A stretch of 64,000 nt of DNA from Planctomycetota bacterium (GTDB taxonomy: Bacteria; Planctomycetota; Phycisphaerae; Phycisphaerales; UBA1924), in the NCBI GenBank assembly GCA_013285505.1, contig CP053450.1:3146796-3210795 (forward strand), given 5' to 3'. Within the stretch, counting starts at the first letter, position 1, and each line of letters opens with the position of its first letter. Made by a program: the position numbers and the translations under genes. Shown one piece after another: positions 8,236 to 17,019 of the stretch. The notes under the pieces were generated by a model. The model was not told the origin of the DNA and did no database searches. It was given only the letters and a program-made list of their open reading frames with translations.

Positions 8236-8628
8236 ATGCGCACCCTGACGTACTGGATCTACTTTTCCGCCATCGCGGGCGCGGTGGTGCTGTCGGAGCG
8301 GGCGGTCGGTGTGCGTGCTGCGGCGGCGGGTGTGTGGATCGTGGGCTGCCTGGGCGCGGTGGTCTGGGCGGCCGGGCGGCAGGTTTCGGCCTGGCGGGCC
8401 CGGCGGGGCTGGGTCTGGCTGGCCAGCGGGCTTTGTTCGCGGTGTGCGTACCCGGTCAACCGGTCGTTCGTGCGGTGCCCGGAGTGCGGCGGGCGGGTCG
8501 GCGCGCCGCCGAGCGGCCACGCGGTGCGGCGGATGGCGGGTGAGGGCGGGACGAGCGGTGCGGAACCCGGTTCGGAAGTTTCAATATTTCTTGAAATCCC
8601 AGATGCCGGGGTGAAGAATACCGCATGA
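8236..8628 (+). CDS. Small membrane protein with CxxC zinc ribbon
   Basis: 130 residues: two hydrophobic helices (about 5-20 and 27-48) followed by a zinc-ribbon-like unit, CSRC ... CPEC (about 68-85). A GAGGAG ribosome-binding site sits just upstream of the ATG. Several proteins of this plan occur in the window (9994, 13512, 14255). The function is unknown. Its stop overlaps the mqnE start by 4 nt, so it may be translated with mqnE. Confidence 0.65.
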   Translation: MRTLTYWIYFSAIAGAVVLSERAVGVRAAAAGVWIVGCLGAVVWAAGRQVSAWRARRGWVWLASGLCSRCAYPVNRSFVRCPECGGRVGAPPSGHAVRRMAGEGGTSGAEPGSEVSIFLEIPDAGVKNTA

Positions 8629-9951
8629 CCACGCTCACACCCGATCGTGCCCCGGTGTCGGGCCTCCCCGGCTATGACCCCGCTCTTGCGCCGATCGCGG
8701 CCAAGGTGCGTGCGGGTGAGCGGCTGACGCTCGAGGACGGGCGGGTGCTCTACACCACGCCCGACATCTGGACGGTCTGCTCGCTGGCCGACGAGGTCCG
8801 GGCGCGGGCTGCACGGGGACACGACCTACTTCAACATCAACCGGCACATGAACTACTCGAACGTGTGCGCGCTGTCGTGCAAGTTCTGCGAGTTCTACCG
8901 CAAGCGGGGTGATGAGGGGGCGTACGAGCACTCGATCGAGGATGTGCGGCGGGAGGCCCGCGGGGCGGTCGAGAGCGGCGCGACCGAGATGCACATCGTG
9001 GGCGGGCTGCATCCCTACCTGCCGTTCGAGTACTACACGGACATGATGCGGGCGATCCGCGAGGAGGCGGACGCGGCGGCTGGCGGGCTGGAAAGCCCGC
9101 CCCCCTGTGATACCTCAGCCCCGGGGCGGCTGCACATCAAGGCGTTTACGGCCGTTGAGGTCGTGCATCTGGCCAAGATCGCCAAGGTGTACAAGCAGTC
9201 TGATCGCAAGGCGGGCATCCGCCACGTGCTTGAGAAGCTCAAGGAGGCGGGGCTCGGCTCGCTGCCCGGCGGCGGGGCGGAGGTCTTCGACGACCGCATC
9301 CACGACGAGGCGTTCAAGGGCAAGATCCGCTCGGATGTCTGGCTCGATGTGCACCGCGTCGCGCACGAACTCGGCCTCAACACCAACGCGACGATCCTCT
9401 ACGGCCACATCGACCACGCCGACGAGCGGCTCGTGCACATGGACATGCTGCGGAAGGCGCAGGACGAGGCATTGACGCGGCTGGGGTACGAGGCCGCGGC
9501 GGACGGATCGGTGACGCTGACCCGCGCGGGCGTCGCGCAGCCGACGCCGGACATGACCACCCGCGGCGGCTACTTCCAGACCATCATCCCGCTGCCCTTC
9601 TTCCCCGACGGGTCGGACCTCGAGGCCCTGCCCGGCCCCGGAGGGCTCGAGAACCTCCGCACGATCGCCGTCTCGCGGCTGATGCTCGACAACTTCCCGC
9701 ACGTCAAGGCGTTCTGGATCATGCAGACGCTGGGGATGGCGCAGCTCATGCTGCAGTGCGGGGCCGACGACATCGACGGCACGGTGGTCTGGTACGACAT
9801 CACCAAGGTCGGCGGCTCGTCCACGCACCAGGAGACGACCGCGTGGGACCTGCAGCAGGCGATCCGCGAGGCGGGGCTGGAGCCGGTGGAGCGTGACACG
9901 CTGTACCGGCGGGTGGAGCGGGACGGGAAGAAGTGGTGGTTGTCGGCGTAG
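8625..9951 (+). CDS. mqnE: Aminofutalosine synthase, frameshifted
   Basis: Radical-SAM enzyme of the futalosine menaquinone pathway, joining SAM to 3-[(1-carboxyvinyl)oxy]benzoate. The cluster motif CALSCKFC (Cx3Cx2C) and the MqnE signature EAGLGSLPGGGAEVFD are present. The first ~60 codons are in one frame and the rest in another. Deleting one G from GGG at 8806-8808 restores V-R-A-R-L-H-G-D-T-T-Y-F and a continuous protein of about 441 residues. An apparent insertion (G-G-L-E-S-P-P-P) near residue 155 is encoded by a palindrome. I read the shift as a sequencing insertion because the rest of the gene is intact. Confidence 0.85.
9082..9101. repeat. Palindrome inserted in the mqnE reading frame
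   Basis: GGCGGGCT (9082-9089), a 4-nt loop, and AGCCCGCC (9094-9101) form a perfect 8-bp stem. It encodes a Gly/Pro-rich insert that breaks an otherwise well-conserved segment just before the MqnE strand HIKAFTAVEVV. Confidence 0.5.
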
Positions 9952-9993
9952 CGATGCGTCGATTGCTCAGGCTCAGCCGGTAAGCACCGCAAC

Positions 9994-10491
9994 ATGAACA
10001 GCACGCAGCACAGCCTGACATCGATCGGCCTGTCGGTGGCTGCCGGTGCAGCCTTCGGCCTGCTGTCGAGTACAGGCGATCCGTTGGTGCAGGACTTCTT
10101 CCCGATCGCGGTGTTCGTCGGCGGCGTGGTCGGCTTTGTTCTCTCCCCGGCGGCGGGTTGGGCCAGAGCTGATGCCGAGTGCCGGGCCTCGTTCGCGTGG
10201 GTCGTGGTGCCGACCGCTGTGCTGACTTGGTCGGCTTCTGAGATGCGAGGTGCGGGCGTTGGCTTTCTGGTGAGCGTGGCGACGTACCTCATCAGCTGTT
10301 CCATCGTCGGCCTCGTGGCCATGCCGCGAAGGCGGCGGCTCAACTGGTACGCCGGCGGGTGTTGCTCGAGTTGCGGCTACGACGTTCGCGGGCTCGAGGG
10401 TCCGAAATGCCCCGAGTGCGGCGAGATCGCCCGGGTGCGGCCGGCGACGCGGAAGACAGCGGCAGTACTGCGCGAGGAGGCAAGACAATAA
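9994..10491 (+). CDS. Membrane protein with C-terminal zinc ribbon
   Basis: 165 residues. Three or four hydrophobic helices occupy residues 10-110, then a CSSCGYDVRGL ... CPECGE zinc-ribbon (about 127-147). This 'CxxCGYDLRG' type ribbon after membrane helices is common in planctomycetes and has no assigned role. It starts about 40 bp after mqnE and could be its operon partner. Confidence 0.65.
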   Translation: MNSTQHSLTSIGLSVAAGAAFGLLSSTGDPLVQDFFPIAVFVGGVVGFVLSPAAGWARADAECRASFAWVVVPTAVLTWSASEMRGAGVGFLVSVATYLISCSIVGLVAMPRRRRLNWYAGGCCSSCGYDVRGLEGPKCPECGEIARVRPATRKTAAVLREEARQ

Positions 10492-10566
10492 ACTCACGAG
10501 ATTCTGATACCGCAATACAGTACGATGACTGCGATCCTTCGCGAGAAGCAATATGGGGAACAACTC

Positions 10567-11937
10567 GTGAAAACTCTCTGTGTCATCATGGCAGCCGTGC
10601 TCTCCCATTCCGCCATGCTGCCGCATGATGCAACGGGGCAGAACGCCGATCCCTCCCGTCACAGTGTGACGAGCGAGTCTCTCACCGCAACTTTCTGGAA
10701 AACCGCTACCAGAGGCAATGATGGGCTTGCTGTGTACGATCAGCTCGTCACACTTCTTGCCGACGAATCGCCGGACATTCGGAGGAAGGCCGCGATCTGT
10801 CTGGCGCTTATGACCGACCGTGCCGCCGAGACCGCCCCCGTCCTGATTAAACACTGCGAGACCGAGCCAGATCCCCAGACACGGACCACGCTGTACTTTG
10901 CGCTTGCCTTGCTGGGGAAAGAATCTCGCCACCCCGAGCTCGTGCTCCCGCACTTCATCTCTGTCATCAGACAGAATGATGACCGCTCGACGGGCAGCGC
11001 ACTGCGGGCGCTGCACATCCTCGGGCCGATGGCCGATCCTGCTGCGGATGTGGTTACCGATATCTTCTTTGAAACACAGGCACCATCCCCATTTGATGAT
11101 AACTGGTGGACCGCTGCGAAGACATTGATAGCATTCCGACCTCGTCCAGCGGATGTACTGCCACGATTCACCACATTTCTACAAGAGTTGGACTGGTCAT
11201 CTCGCATCAATACGAAGCGGGTGGAGGGCGCCATTCTGGTCATCGCCTGCTATGGCGATGCTGCGGACGAGTACGCCGAACTCCTTGTGCAGTCGTTCCA
11301 ACACCCGGCCTACGACGAAAATCTGCCCGGGTATGCCATGCTGCCTGTTGGTCTCCGCGACCTTCTCAAAACCACGCAGCGGATTCCGGGGGGACTGCTG
11401 GAAGTGACCCGCCATGACAACTTCTTCGCGAGAGCACAAGCCGCGGAGATTCTTGGAGTGATCATCTCGCCCGAACCCGAGGTCATTGCCCGTCTGCGGG
11501 AGATGGCCGCGAGTGATCCGTCGATCGCGGTTCGTGTGCATGCGGCGGCTTCGCTGATCGAGAGTGGTGCGAACATCGATATCGGCTGGAGTCTGTTGCT
11601 CACGGCGTATCGGTCGGAGGCACCGCTCGGTGCCGAGACTGCGGTGGATGCCATGGCGAGATTGCCCGACATTACCGCACAGACACTTCCCCTGCTCGTG
11701 AGCCGACTCGATGCCGCAACTGATTCCGGACAACCAGCCCCGAAGGTGTGCGAGACGCTGAGGAAGCTCGCCGAGTTGGCAAAATCGACGCTGCCCGCGC
11801 TGGAAAGACACCTCGCCATGCTCTCCCAAGAGCCGGAGACCAACCGAATCTGGATCGAATTTGCCCGAGCAGCGATCACACAGATCCGTGCCGCGTCCGG
11901 ACCGGAAGGCTCCTCGTCTGATCAGACCGACCAATAG
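10567..11937 (+). CDS. Secreted HEAT-repeat protein
   Basis: About 456 residues from a GTG start that has GGGGAA six bases upstream; an in-frame ATG at 10525 lacks a ribosome-binding site and would bury the signal peptide. The N-terminus (KTLCVIMAAVLSHSAM) looks like a signal sequence. The body is a series of helical HEAT-like repeats (SPDIRRKAAICLALMTDRA; DPQTRTTLYFALALLGK; SIAVRVHAAASLIESG), a protein-binding superhelix. Base composition looks less GC-rich than its neighbours, so recent acquisition is possible. No partner is evident. Confidence 0.7.
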   Translation: MKTLCVIMAAVLSHSAMLPHDATGQNADPSRHSVTSESLTATFWKTATRGNDGLAVYDQLVTLLADESPDIRRKAAICLALMTDRAAETAPVLIKHCETEPDPQTRTTLYFALALLGKESRHPELVLPHFISVIRQNDDRSTGSALRALHILGPMADPAADVVTDIFFETQAPSPFDDNWWTAAKTLIAFRPRPADVLPRFTTFLQELDWSSRINTKRVEGAILVIACYGDAADEYAELLVQSFQHPAYDENLPGYAMLPVGLRDLLKTTQRIPGGLLEVTRHDNFFARAQAAEILGVIISPEPEVIARLREMAASDPSIAVRVHAAASLIESGANIDIGWSLLLTAYRSEAPLGAETAVDAMARLPDITAQTLPLLVSRLDAATDSGQPAPKVCETLRKLAELAKSTLPALERHLAMLSQEPETNRIWIEFARAAITQIRAASGPEGSSSDQTDQ

Positions 11938-11965
11938 CCTTCGTTGAAATCCGGGGCAGATCGCC

Positions 11966-13372
11966 TCAAACCTCGACCACGTCCCGGTACCGCGGCATCG
12001 CCGCCTCCACGCCGAACTTCTCACCCAGCAGCTTGGACAGGATCCCGCGCTGGCGGTCCTCGCCGTGGTTGAGGATGACGCGCGGCTTGCTGGCCAGCGC
12101 CGGCGTGGCCCACTTGACGAGGTCGCTCTGCCCCGCGTGGGCGCTGAAGCCGCCGAGGGTGTGGATGTGCGCGTTGACATCGACCATCCGGCCCATCACG
12201 CGGATGGGGTTCTGCCCCTCGACGATGCGGCGGCCGAGCGAACCGTCGCCCTGGTAGCCGACGATGACGACGTGGGTCTCTTCGCGCGGCAGGCCGTGCC
12301 GGAGGTGGTGCAGCACGCGGCCGCCGGTGCACATGCCGCTGGCCGAGACGACGATCACTCCGCCGCCGAGAGCGTTGATCGAACGCGACTCGTCGGGCGT
12401 GCGGGTGAACTTGATGCCGGGGTAGTCCAGGCAGCTCTCGCCGCTGTTGATGATGTCCCAGCACTCGTCGTCGAAGACCTCGCGGTGGCGGCGGTAGAGC
12501 GTCGTGGCCTTGATCGCCATGGGGCTGTCGATGTAGACGCGGGGGTTGGGCAGCTTGCCGGCGCGCTCGAGCTGGCCGATGAAGTAGATCATCTGCTGGG
12601 TGCGGCCGACGGCGAAGGAGGGGATGATGACCTTGCCGCGGGCGGTGCGGGCGTTGTTGAGGATGACCGACAGCTCGTCGACGGTGCCCTCGAGGCTCTT
12701 GTGATCGCGGTCGCCGTAGGTGGACTCGAGGATCAGGGCGTCGCAGGCGGGCGGGGCGACGGGGTCGCGCAGCAGCGGGGCGCCGTAGGGGCCGATGTCG
12801 CCGGAGAAGACGATCTTTTTGGTGATCGGCTTGCCGTCCTGGTCGGTGTCCTCGATGTCCATCTCGACCCAGGCCGAGCCGAGGATGTGCCCGGCGTCGT
12901 GGTAGGTGATGGCGATGCCGGGGGCGACCTCGGTCGGCTTGCCGTAGTGCGAGGCGTCGAACCGCTGCATGATCTGCCCGACTTCGGTCTCGGTGTAGAG
13001 CGGCTCGGCCGGGCGGCGCCCGCTCGACTTGCGGCGGCGGTTGAGCCGGTCGGCGTCGCCCTGCTGGATGTGGGCCGAGTCCCGCAGCAGGATGTCGCAG
13101 AGCTCGATCGTCGCGGGGGTGGCGTGGATCCGGCCCCGGTAGCCCTCGTCGATCAGCACGGGCAGGCGGCCGGAGTGGTCGATGTGGGCGTGGGTCAGGA
13201 CCACCGCGTCCAGCTCTTCGGCTCGCAGGGGCGGGATGCGCCGGTTGCGGGCCTCGGCGTTGTGCCCGCCCTGGTGCATGCCGAAATCGACGAGCACACG
13301 GGCGCGGGAGGTCTCGACGAGCGTACACGAGCCGGTGACCTCACCGACCGCACCGAAGAAGCTGAGTCTCAT
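11966..13372 (-). CDS. MBL-fold beta-CASP exoribonuclease
   Basis: 468 residues of the metallo-beta-lactamase RNA-processing family (KH-less CPSF/Ysh1 type). The zinc-site motif THAHIDHSGRLP lies at about 59-70, GHILGSAWVEM gives motif 3, FSGDIG motif 4, and the beta-CASP region has VIIPSFAVGRTQQM and SASGMCTGG. The C-terminal LGGFSAHAGQSDL is also typical. Such enzymes cut or degrade RNA in the cytoplasm. It converges with the HEAT-repeat gene. Confidence 0.9.
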   Translation of the reverse strand: MRLSFFGAVGEVTGSCTLVETSRARVLVDFGMHQGGHNAEARNRRIPPLRAEELDAVVLTHAHIDHSGRLPVLIDEGYRGRIHATPATIELCDILLRDSAHIQQGDADRLNRRRKSSGRRPAEPLYTETEVGQIMQRFDASHYGKPTEVAPGIAITYHDAGHILGSAWVEMDIEDTDQDGKPITKKIVFSGDIGPYGAPLLRDPVAPPACDALILESTYGDRDHKSLEGTVDELSVILNNARTARGKVIIPSFAVGRTQQMIYFIGQLERAGKLPNPRVYIDSPMAIKATTLYRRHREVFDDECWDIINSGESCLDYPGIKFTRTPDESRSINALGGGVIVVSASGMCTGGRVLHHLRHGLPREETHVVIVGYQGDGSLGRRIVEGQNPIRVMGRMVDVNAHIHTLGGFSAHAGQSDLVKWATPALASKPRVILNHGEDRQRGILSKLLGEKFGVEAAMPRYRDVVEV

Positions 13373-13420
13373 GGGCGGAGTGTACCGGCCGCGTCGCGAC
13401 CGGACGGGCGAGGGACGAGC

Positions 13421-13468
13421 GTGCCGGCGGGCGTGCCTGCGGGCGTGCCGGCGGGCGTGCCTGCGGGG
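13421..13468. repeat. Tandem 12-bp repeat, four units
   Basis: GTGCCGGCGGGC and GTGCCTGCGGGC alternate over four units (13421-13432, 13433-13444, 13445-13456, 13457-13468, the last ending in GGGG). It lies between the divergently transcribed RNase gene and the zinc-ribbon gene. Confidence 0.7.
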
Positions 13469-13511
13469 CGGGAGTGAAACCGCACGCCCGCGACCGCCAA
13501 CCAGTTCCTCT

Positions 13512-14258
13512 ATGCTGCGACGCGTGGCGAGATCGCATATCTGTCTGGGGTGCGGGATGGAACTGGCCCGCCTCGCGGCACCTCCCGACGAGCACTACGG
13601 CCTGCCCGTGGTCGTCTGCCCGCGTTGCACAGTCGCGAGCGTCCGCCGCCCCTACGCGGGCGGGGCACGCTGGCGGACGTTCCTCCGGACCCTGGCGACC
13701 GCCAGGCGCATGCTCTTCGGCGTCTCGATGTTCGGACTACTGGTGCTGCTCGGTGTCGTGTGTTGCGGGGTCATCAGCGAGGGCGTCAGCGATGCGTTCT
13801 ACCGCCAACCGCCCGGAGCGATCTTCAGCCCGAACGACATCGTTCAAGAGCGGCTCCACAATTGGTGGGTGGACACCGGCTTCGTGGTCGTCCCCGCGTG
13901 GCTGGTGCTCTGGCCGGTCCTTGGGCTGCTCGGCGGGGCGTGGTTTCCGCACTGGAGGGTGCAGCGATATCTCGCGGGCATGGTCTCTCTGGCCGTCCTG
14001 CCGTTTGTTGTGTCCGCCGTCGCCGTGGGCCTTTCGCGATGGGTAGAGGACGGCACGCCGCCGGTTCGTGCCGCGGTCGGCGGTCTCCGCGACCTGTACG
14101 GACCCGCGGGGTTCGCCGTCTCTCTGCTCGGGGGAATCCTGCTCTCTTCGCTGGTGATGCCCATCGGGCTGCGCACCGGGCGGAGGCTCAACGCCGACCG
14201 GGGGCTCCGGTCGCGGAGGCTCGGCCGCGCACGGAAGAAACGGAACCGTGACACATGA
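13512..14258 (+). CDS. Membrane protein with N-terminal zinc ribbon
   Basis: 248 residues. An N-terminal CLGC ... CPRC ribbon (about residues 11-38) precedes four hydrophobic helices (about 65-90, 120-145, 155-180, 205-225). The C-terminal tail is strongly basic (RSRRLGRARKKRNR). The next gene starts within its stop (ATGA), and the two have the same ribbon-plus-membrane design, so they probably act together. Function not recognised. Confidence 0.65.
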   Translation: MLRRVARSHICLGCGMELARLAAPPDEHYGLPVVVCPRCTVASVRRPYAGGARWRTFLRTLATARRMLFGVSMFGLLVLLGVVCCGVISEGVSDAFYRQPPGAIFSPNDIVQERLHNWWVDTGFVVVPAWLVLWPVLGLLGGAWFPHWRVQRYLAGMVSLAVLPFVVSAVAVGLSRWVEDGTPPVRAAVGGLRDLYGPAGFAVSLLGGILLSSLVMPIGLRTGRRLNADRGLRSRRLGRARKKRNRDT

Positions 14259-15274
14259 CAGACTCGCCCACACCAGACAACACGTCGGACGCCACGAACG
14301 GCGGGGCCGCCGCCCGTGCGGTCACAACCGAATCACGCTTGGGCGTCGTGCTCGGCGACCGGCTGTGCGTGCGTTGCGGGTTCAACCTGCACGGCCAGAC
14401 GATTACCCGCGAGCCGCACTACCAGATGCTGTCGGTCCGTTGCCCGGAGTGCTCGACGCTCGCGTCGCTTCAGGAGTACCCGGTGCTCGGCAGGTGGGGG
14501 CAGCGGTTTGGGATCGTCTTTGCGCTGCTGTGGCTCGTCTTCGCGCTTGGCGCGACGTTCTTCACGGGATTCACGCTGTACCTTGCCTCCGAACTCTCTG
14601 CGGGAGTCACGACGCTCCCCGCGGCACGTCAGATCGGGCTGGCGTTCGCCGAGTACTCGCGCGAGCCCGAGACCACGATCGGGATCGCGGGGGCCGATGT
14701 GCTCGTGCCGACGTTTGACTTCGCGGACCGGGATATGGCCGATGTCTGGGTCGGGCGAGAGTGGTTGCGCGCGCAGGACACGGCCTCGCTCACCCGCGGC
14801 CACCGCGCCGACCGGACCTACTGGCTGCGCATGCTGGTGTCGGTCATCCCGCCCGTGCTGATCGGAGCGGCGTGGGGCGTCGTGTGGTCGATCCTTCTGC
14901 TCCACCGACGCAAGGTGCGGGGGTTGCTCGCCACGGGGCTGATCGTCGGGCTGTGCGTGCCGCTGATCGTGCTGAGCCACTGGGGGTCCGCCGCGGGGTG
15001 GGACGGGTTCGGCCCGTGGTCCACCTACTCGTGGTCCGACGACGTCTACGCGAGGTCGGTCGCGGCCCGCGAGCTGGGGCTCTTGCCCGCGTTGATCGCC
15101 TTGGGCACCGGCTATCTCGGGATCTGGCTCGGGCTGCTGTTTGGACGCAGACTCGTGCGGGGCGTCGTCCGGCTGCTGCTGCCGCCCAACCTGCGGGGCT
15201 CGCTGGCAGTACTCTGGCACGTGGACGGGCTGCCCTCGCCGCGGGTGCGGGGCGCGTACTGGATCCGCGGCTGA
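14255..15274 (+). CDS. Multi-pass membrane protein with zinc ribbon
   Basis: 339 residues. A cytoplasmic N-terminal part holds CVRCGFNLHGQ ... CPEC (about 38-65), then hydrophobic helices at about 80-105, 190-212, 222-240 and 275-300 with a long extracytoplasmic loop (about 110-185). It overlaps the upstream gene by 4 nt. The CxxCGFxLxG ribbon is the same type as at 9994. No enzymatic motif was seen. Confidence 0.65.
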   Translation: MTDSPTPDNTSDATNGGAAARAVTTESRLGVVLGDRLCVRCGFNLHGQTITREPHYQMLSVRCPECSTLASLQEYPVLGRWGQRFGIVFALLWLVFALGATFFTGFTLYLASELSAGVTTLPAARQIGLAFAEYSREPETTIGIAGADVLVPTFDFADRDMADVWVGREWLRAQDTASLTRGHRADRTYWLRMLVSVIPPVLIGAAWGVVWSILLLHRRKVRGLLATGLIVGLCVPLIVLSHWGSAAGWDGFGPWSTYSWSDDVYARSVAARELGLLPALIALGTGYLGIWLGLLFGRRLVRGVVRLLLPPNLRGSLAVLWHVDGLPSPRVRGAYWIRG

Positions 15275-15314
15275 CCGTGTCGGCGGGCGATGGTCGGGGC
15301 GGTCAGGGCGATGG

Positions 15315-16394
15315 TCAGGACTGATCGCACTCGGACACGACCGCTGCGGCGACGTGGTCGGGCGGGAGTTCGGCGTACTCCATGGCCGCCGGTTCGTCGG
15401 CGCGCTCGACGGCGTCCTGCTTGACGAAGTGCTGCACGACCAGGATGAGCACGGCCCCCAGCACCGCGACGGTGCCGCAGATCCACTGCCAGCCGGTGAG
15501 GAGTTCGCCGAAGATCGCGAGCGAGGCCAGACTGACGAAGAACGGCTGCAACTGCACGACGCCGGAGGACACCGCGACGCCGAGCTTGGCGATCGCGTAG
15601 TAGTAGGCGACGTGGCCGAGGGCGATGCCGATGATCGCGCTGAGCAGCAGGAAGCCGAACTGATCGAGCGGGAACACGTGCCGCACGCCTTCGGCGGCGT
15701 TGCCGATGGGCTGGCCGATGAGGTCGAGCGCCGAGAGCCCGCCGCGGTCGCCGAGTGCCACCATCAGCCCCACCATGCCGATCGCGGTGTAGAGGCTGAT
15801 CGCGGCGAACGAGTGGATCGCCCCGAACCCGTGCATGCACTTGCGTACGGCGAGCGCGTAGCCGGCGAACCCGGCACCGGCCGCGACCGCGAGGAGCACG
15901 CCGGTGAGTGTCGCGCCGGTGGGCAGGCCTTCCTTGCCTGTCAGGATGGTGCCCAGCGTGCCCACGATTACCAGGGTTACCCCCGCGACAAACACGGGGG
16001 ACCGGATCACCTTCCGTTCGGACGCGAACATCAGCGCCGCGCCGACTACCGCGAAGACGATGTTGGATCGCAGCCCGAAGGCCAGAAGCCCGGGCTCGAT
16101 CTTGTAGTGCGCCCAGCAGAAGACGACCTGCGCCCCGCAGTTGATCGCGCTGGGCCAGAACGCCGCCCGCCAGATGCCCGCGGGCAACGACCGCCGGGCG
16201 AGCCCGATCACCACGACCGGTGACCAGAACAGTGCGCTGAACCCGTACCTCCAGCCGTTGCTGGTCCACGGGTCGATGCTGTGGGAGAAGTGCTTGAGGA
16301 ACAGGGGGATGCTCGACCAGCCCACCAGGGCCGCGAGCACACACATCACCCCGAGCCACCGGGCCTGCGGACTGTCGGACTGGTTTGTCGTCAT
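15315..16394 (-). CDS. EamA/DMT-family transporter
   Basis: 359 residues with about ten hydrophobic segments arranged as two EamA (DUF6) repeats, the fold of drug/metabolite exporters. Seen are the N-terminal VLAALVGWSSIPLFLK, a mid-protein Gly/Ala-rich junction, and the C-terminal PFFVSLASLAIFGELLTGWQ, which matches the conserved 'P...ll..l.lgE.lt..q..G' end of the family. The start at 16394 gives a short cytoplasmic N-terminus. The substrate cannot be predicted. Confidence 0.85.
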   Translation of the reverse strand: MTTNQSDSPQARWLGVMCVLAALVGWSSIPLFLKHFSHSIDPWTSNGWRYGFSALFWSPVVVIGLARRSLPAGIWRAAFWPSAINCGAQVVFCWAHYKIEPGLLAFGLRSNIVFAVVGAALMFASERKVIRSPVFVAGVTLVIVGTLGTILTGKEGLPTGATLTGVLLAVAAGAGFAGYALAVRKCMHGFGAIHSFAAISLYTAIGMVGLMVALGDRGGLSALDLIGQPIGNAAEGVRHVFPLDQFGFLLLSAIIGIALGHVAYYYAIAKLGVAVSSGVVQLQPFFVSLASLAIFGELLTGWQWICGTVAVLGAVLILVVQHFVKQDAVERADEPAAMEYAELPPDHVAAAVVSECDQS

Positions 16395-16517
16395 GCTCTG
16401 GAGCGTAGGCGGGGTTCTTCGGCGGACCGACCGGCAGCGCGCGCGCCTCGCCGCGAGACTGTGCCCCGCAACGCGTACCATCCCGTCCGCAACATCGCAC
16501 TCTGGAGGAAGACCACG

Positions 16518-16989
16518 ATGTTCACCCGCCCGACACGATCGGACACCCTCGCCGCGCTGCTCTGCCTCGTTGCCGGGCTCGGGCTCGTCGCGTGCGGCCG
16601 CGGGACCGAGGCGCCCGCCACCCCGCCGGGCTCCTCCGGCACCACCGGATCGGCTGCGGCGACGGTGGCTCGGGGGGGCGACGCTGTTTGAAGAGACCTG
16701 CGCCGGTTGCCACGGCACGACGGGCAAGGGCGATGGCCCATCCGCGGTCGCCAGCCCGACCAAGCCGCGTGACCTGACCGCCGAGCCGTACAAGTTCGTG
16801 AGCATCGAGGAGGGCACCACGGAGGTTGACGCGTTGGTCGCCTATCTCACGGTCGGCCGCATCGAGAGCGGGATGCCGCCCTACGGGCACATGCATCCCG
16901 ACGAGTTGAAGTCGCTCGCGCTCTTTATCGAGTCGCTCCGCCCGGAGCCCAACTTTACCGACGTCGGCTCCGACGGGGGCGATGGCTGA
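16518..16989 (+). CDS. Cytochrome c lipoprotein, frameshifted
   Basis: A lipoprotein signal (LVAGLGLVAC, lipobox Cys about residue 26) and a Thr/Ser/Pro-rich linker lie in one frame; the heme domain lies in the next. Removing one G from the G7 run at 16672-16678 joins them into about 156 residues. The heme domain has CAGCHG (heme-binding CxxCH), GKGDGPSA, and a Met ligand in SGMPPYG, the pattern of small class I cytochromes of electron-transfer or oxidase modules. The run of seven Gs strongly suggests a sequencing insertion. Confidence 0.8.
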
Positions 16990-17019
16990 GCCCCATCAGG
17001 CGGCAAGCCCAGAACCTGT

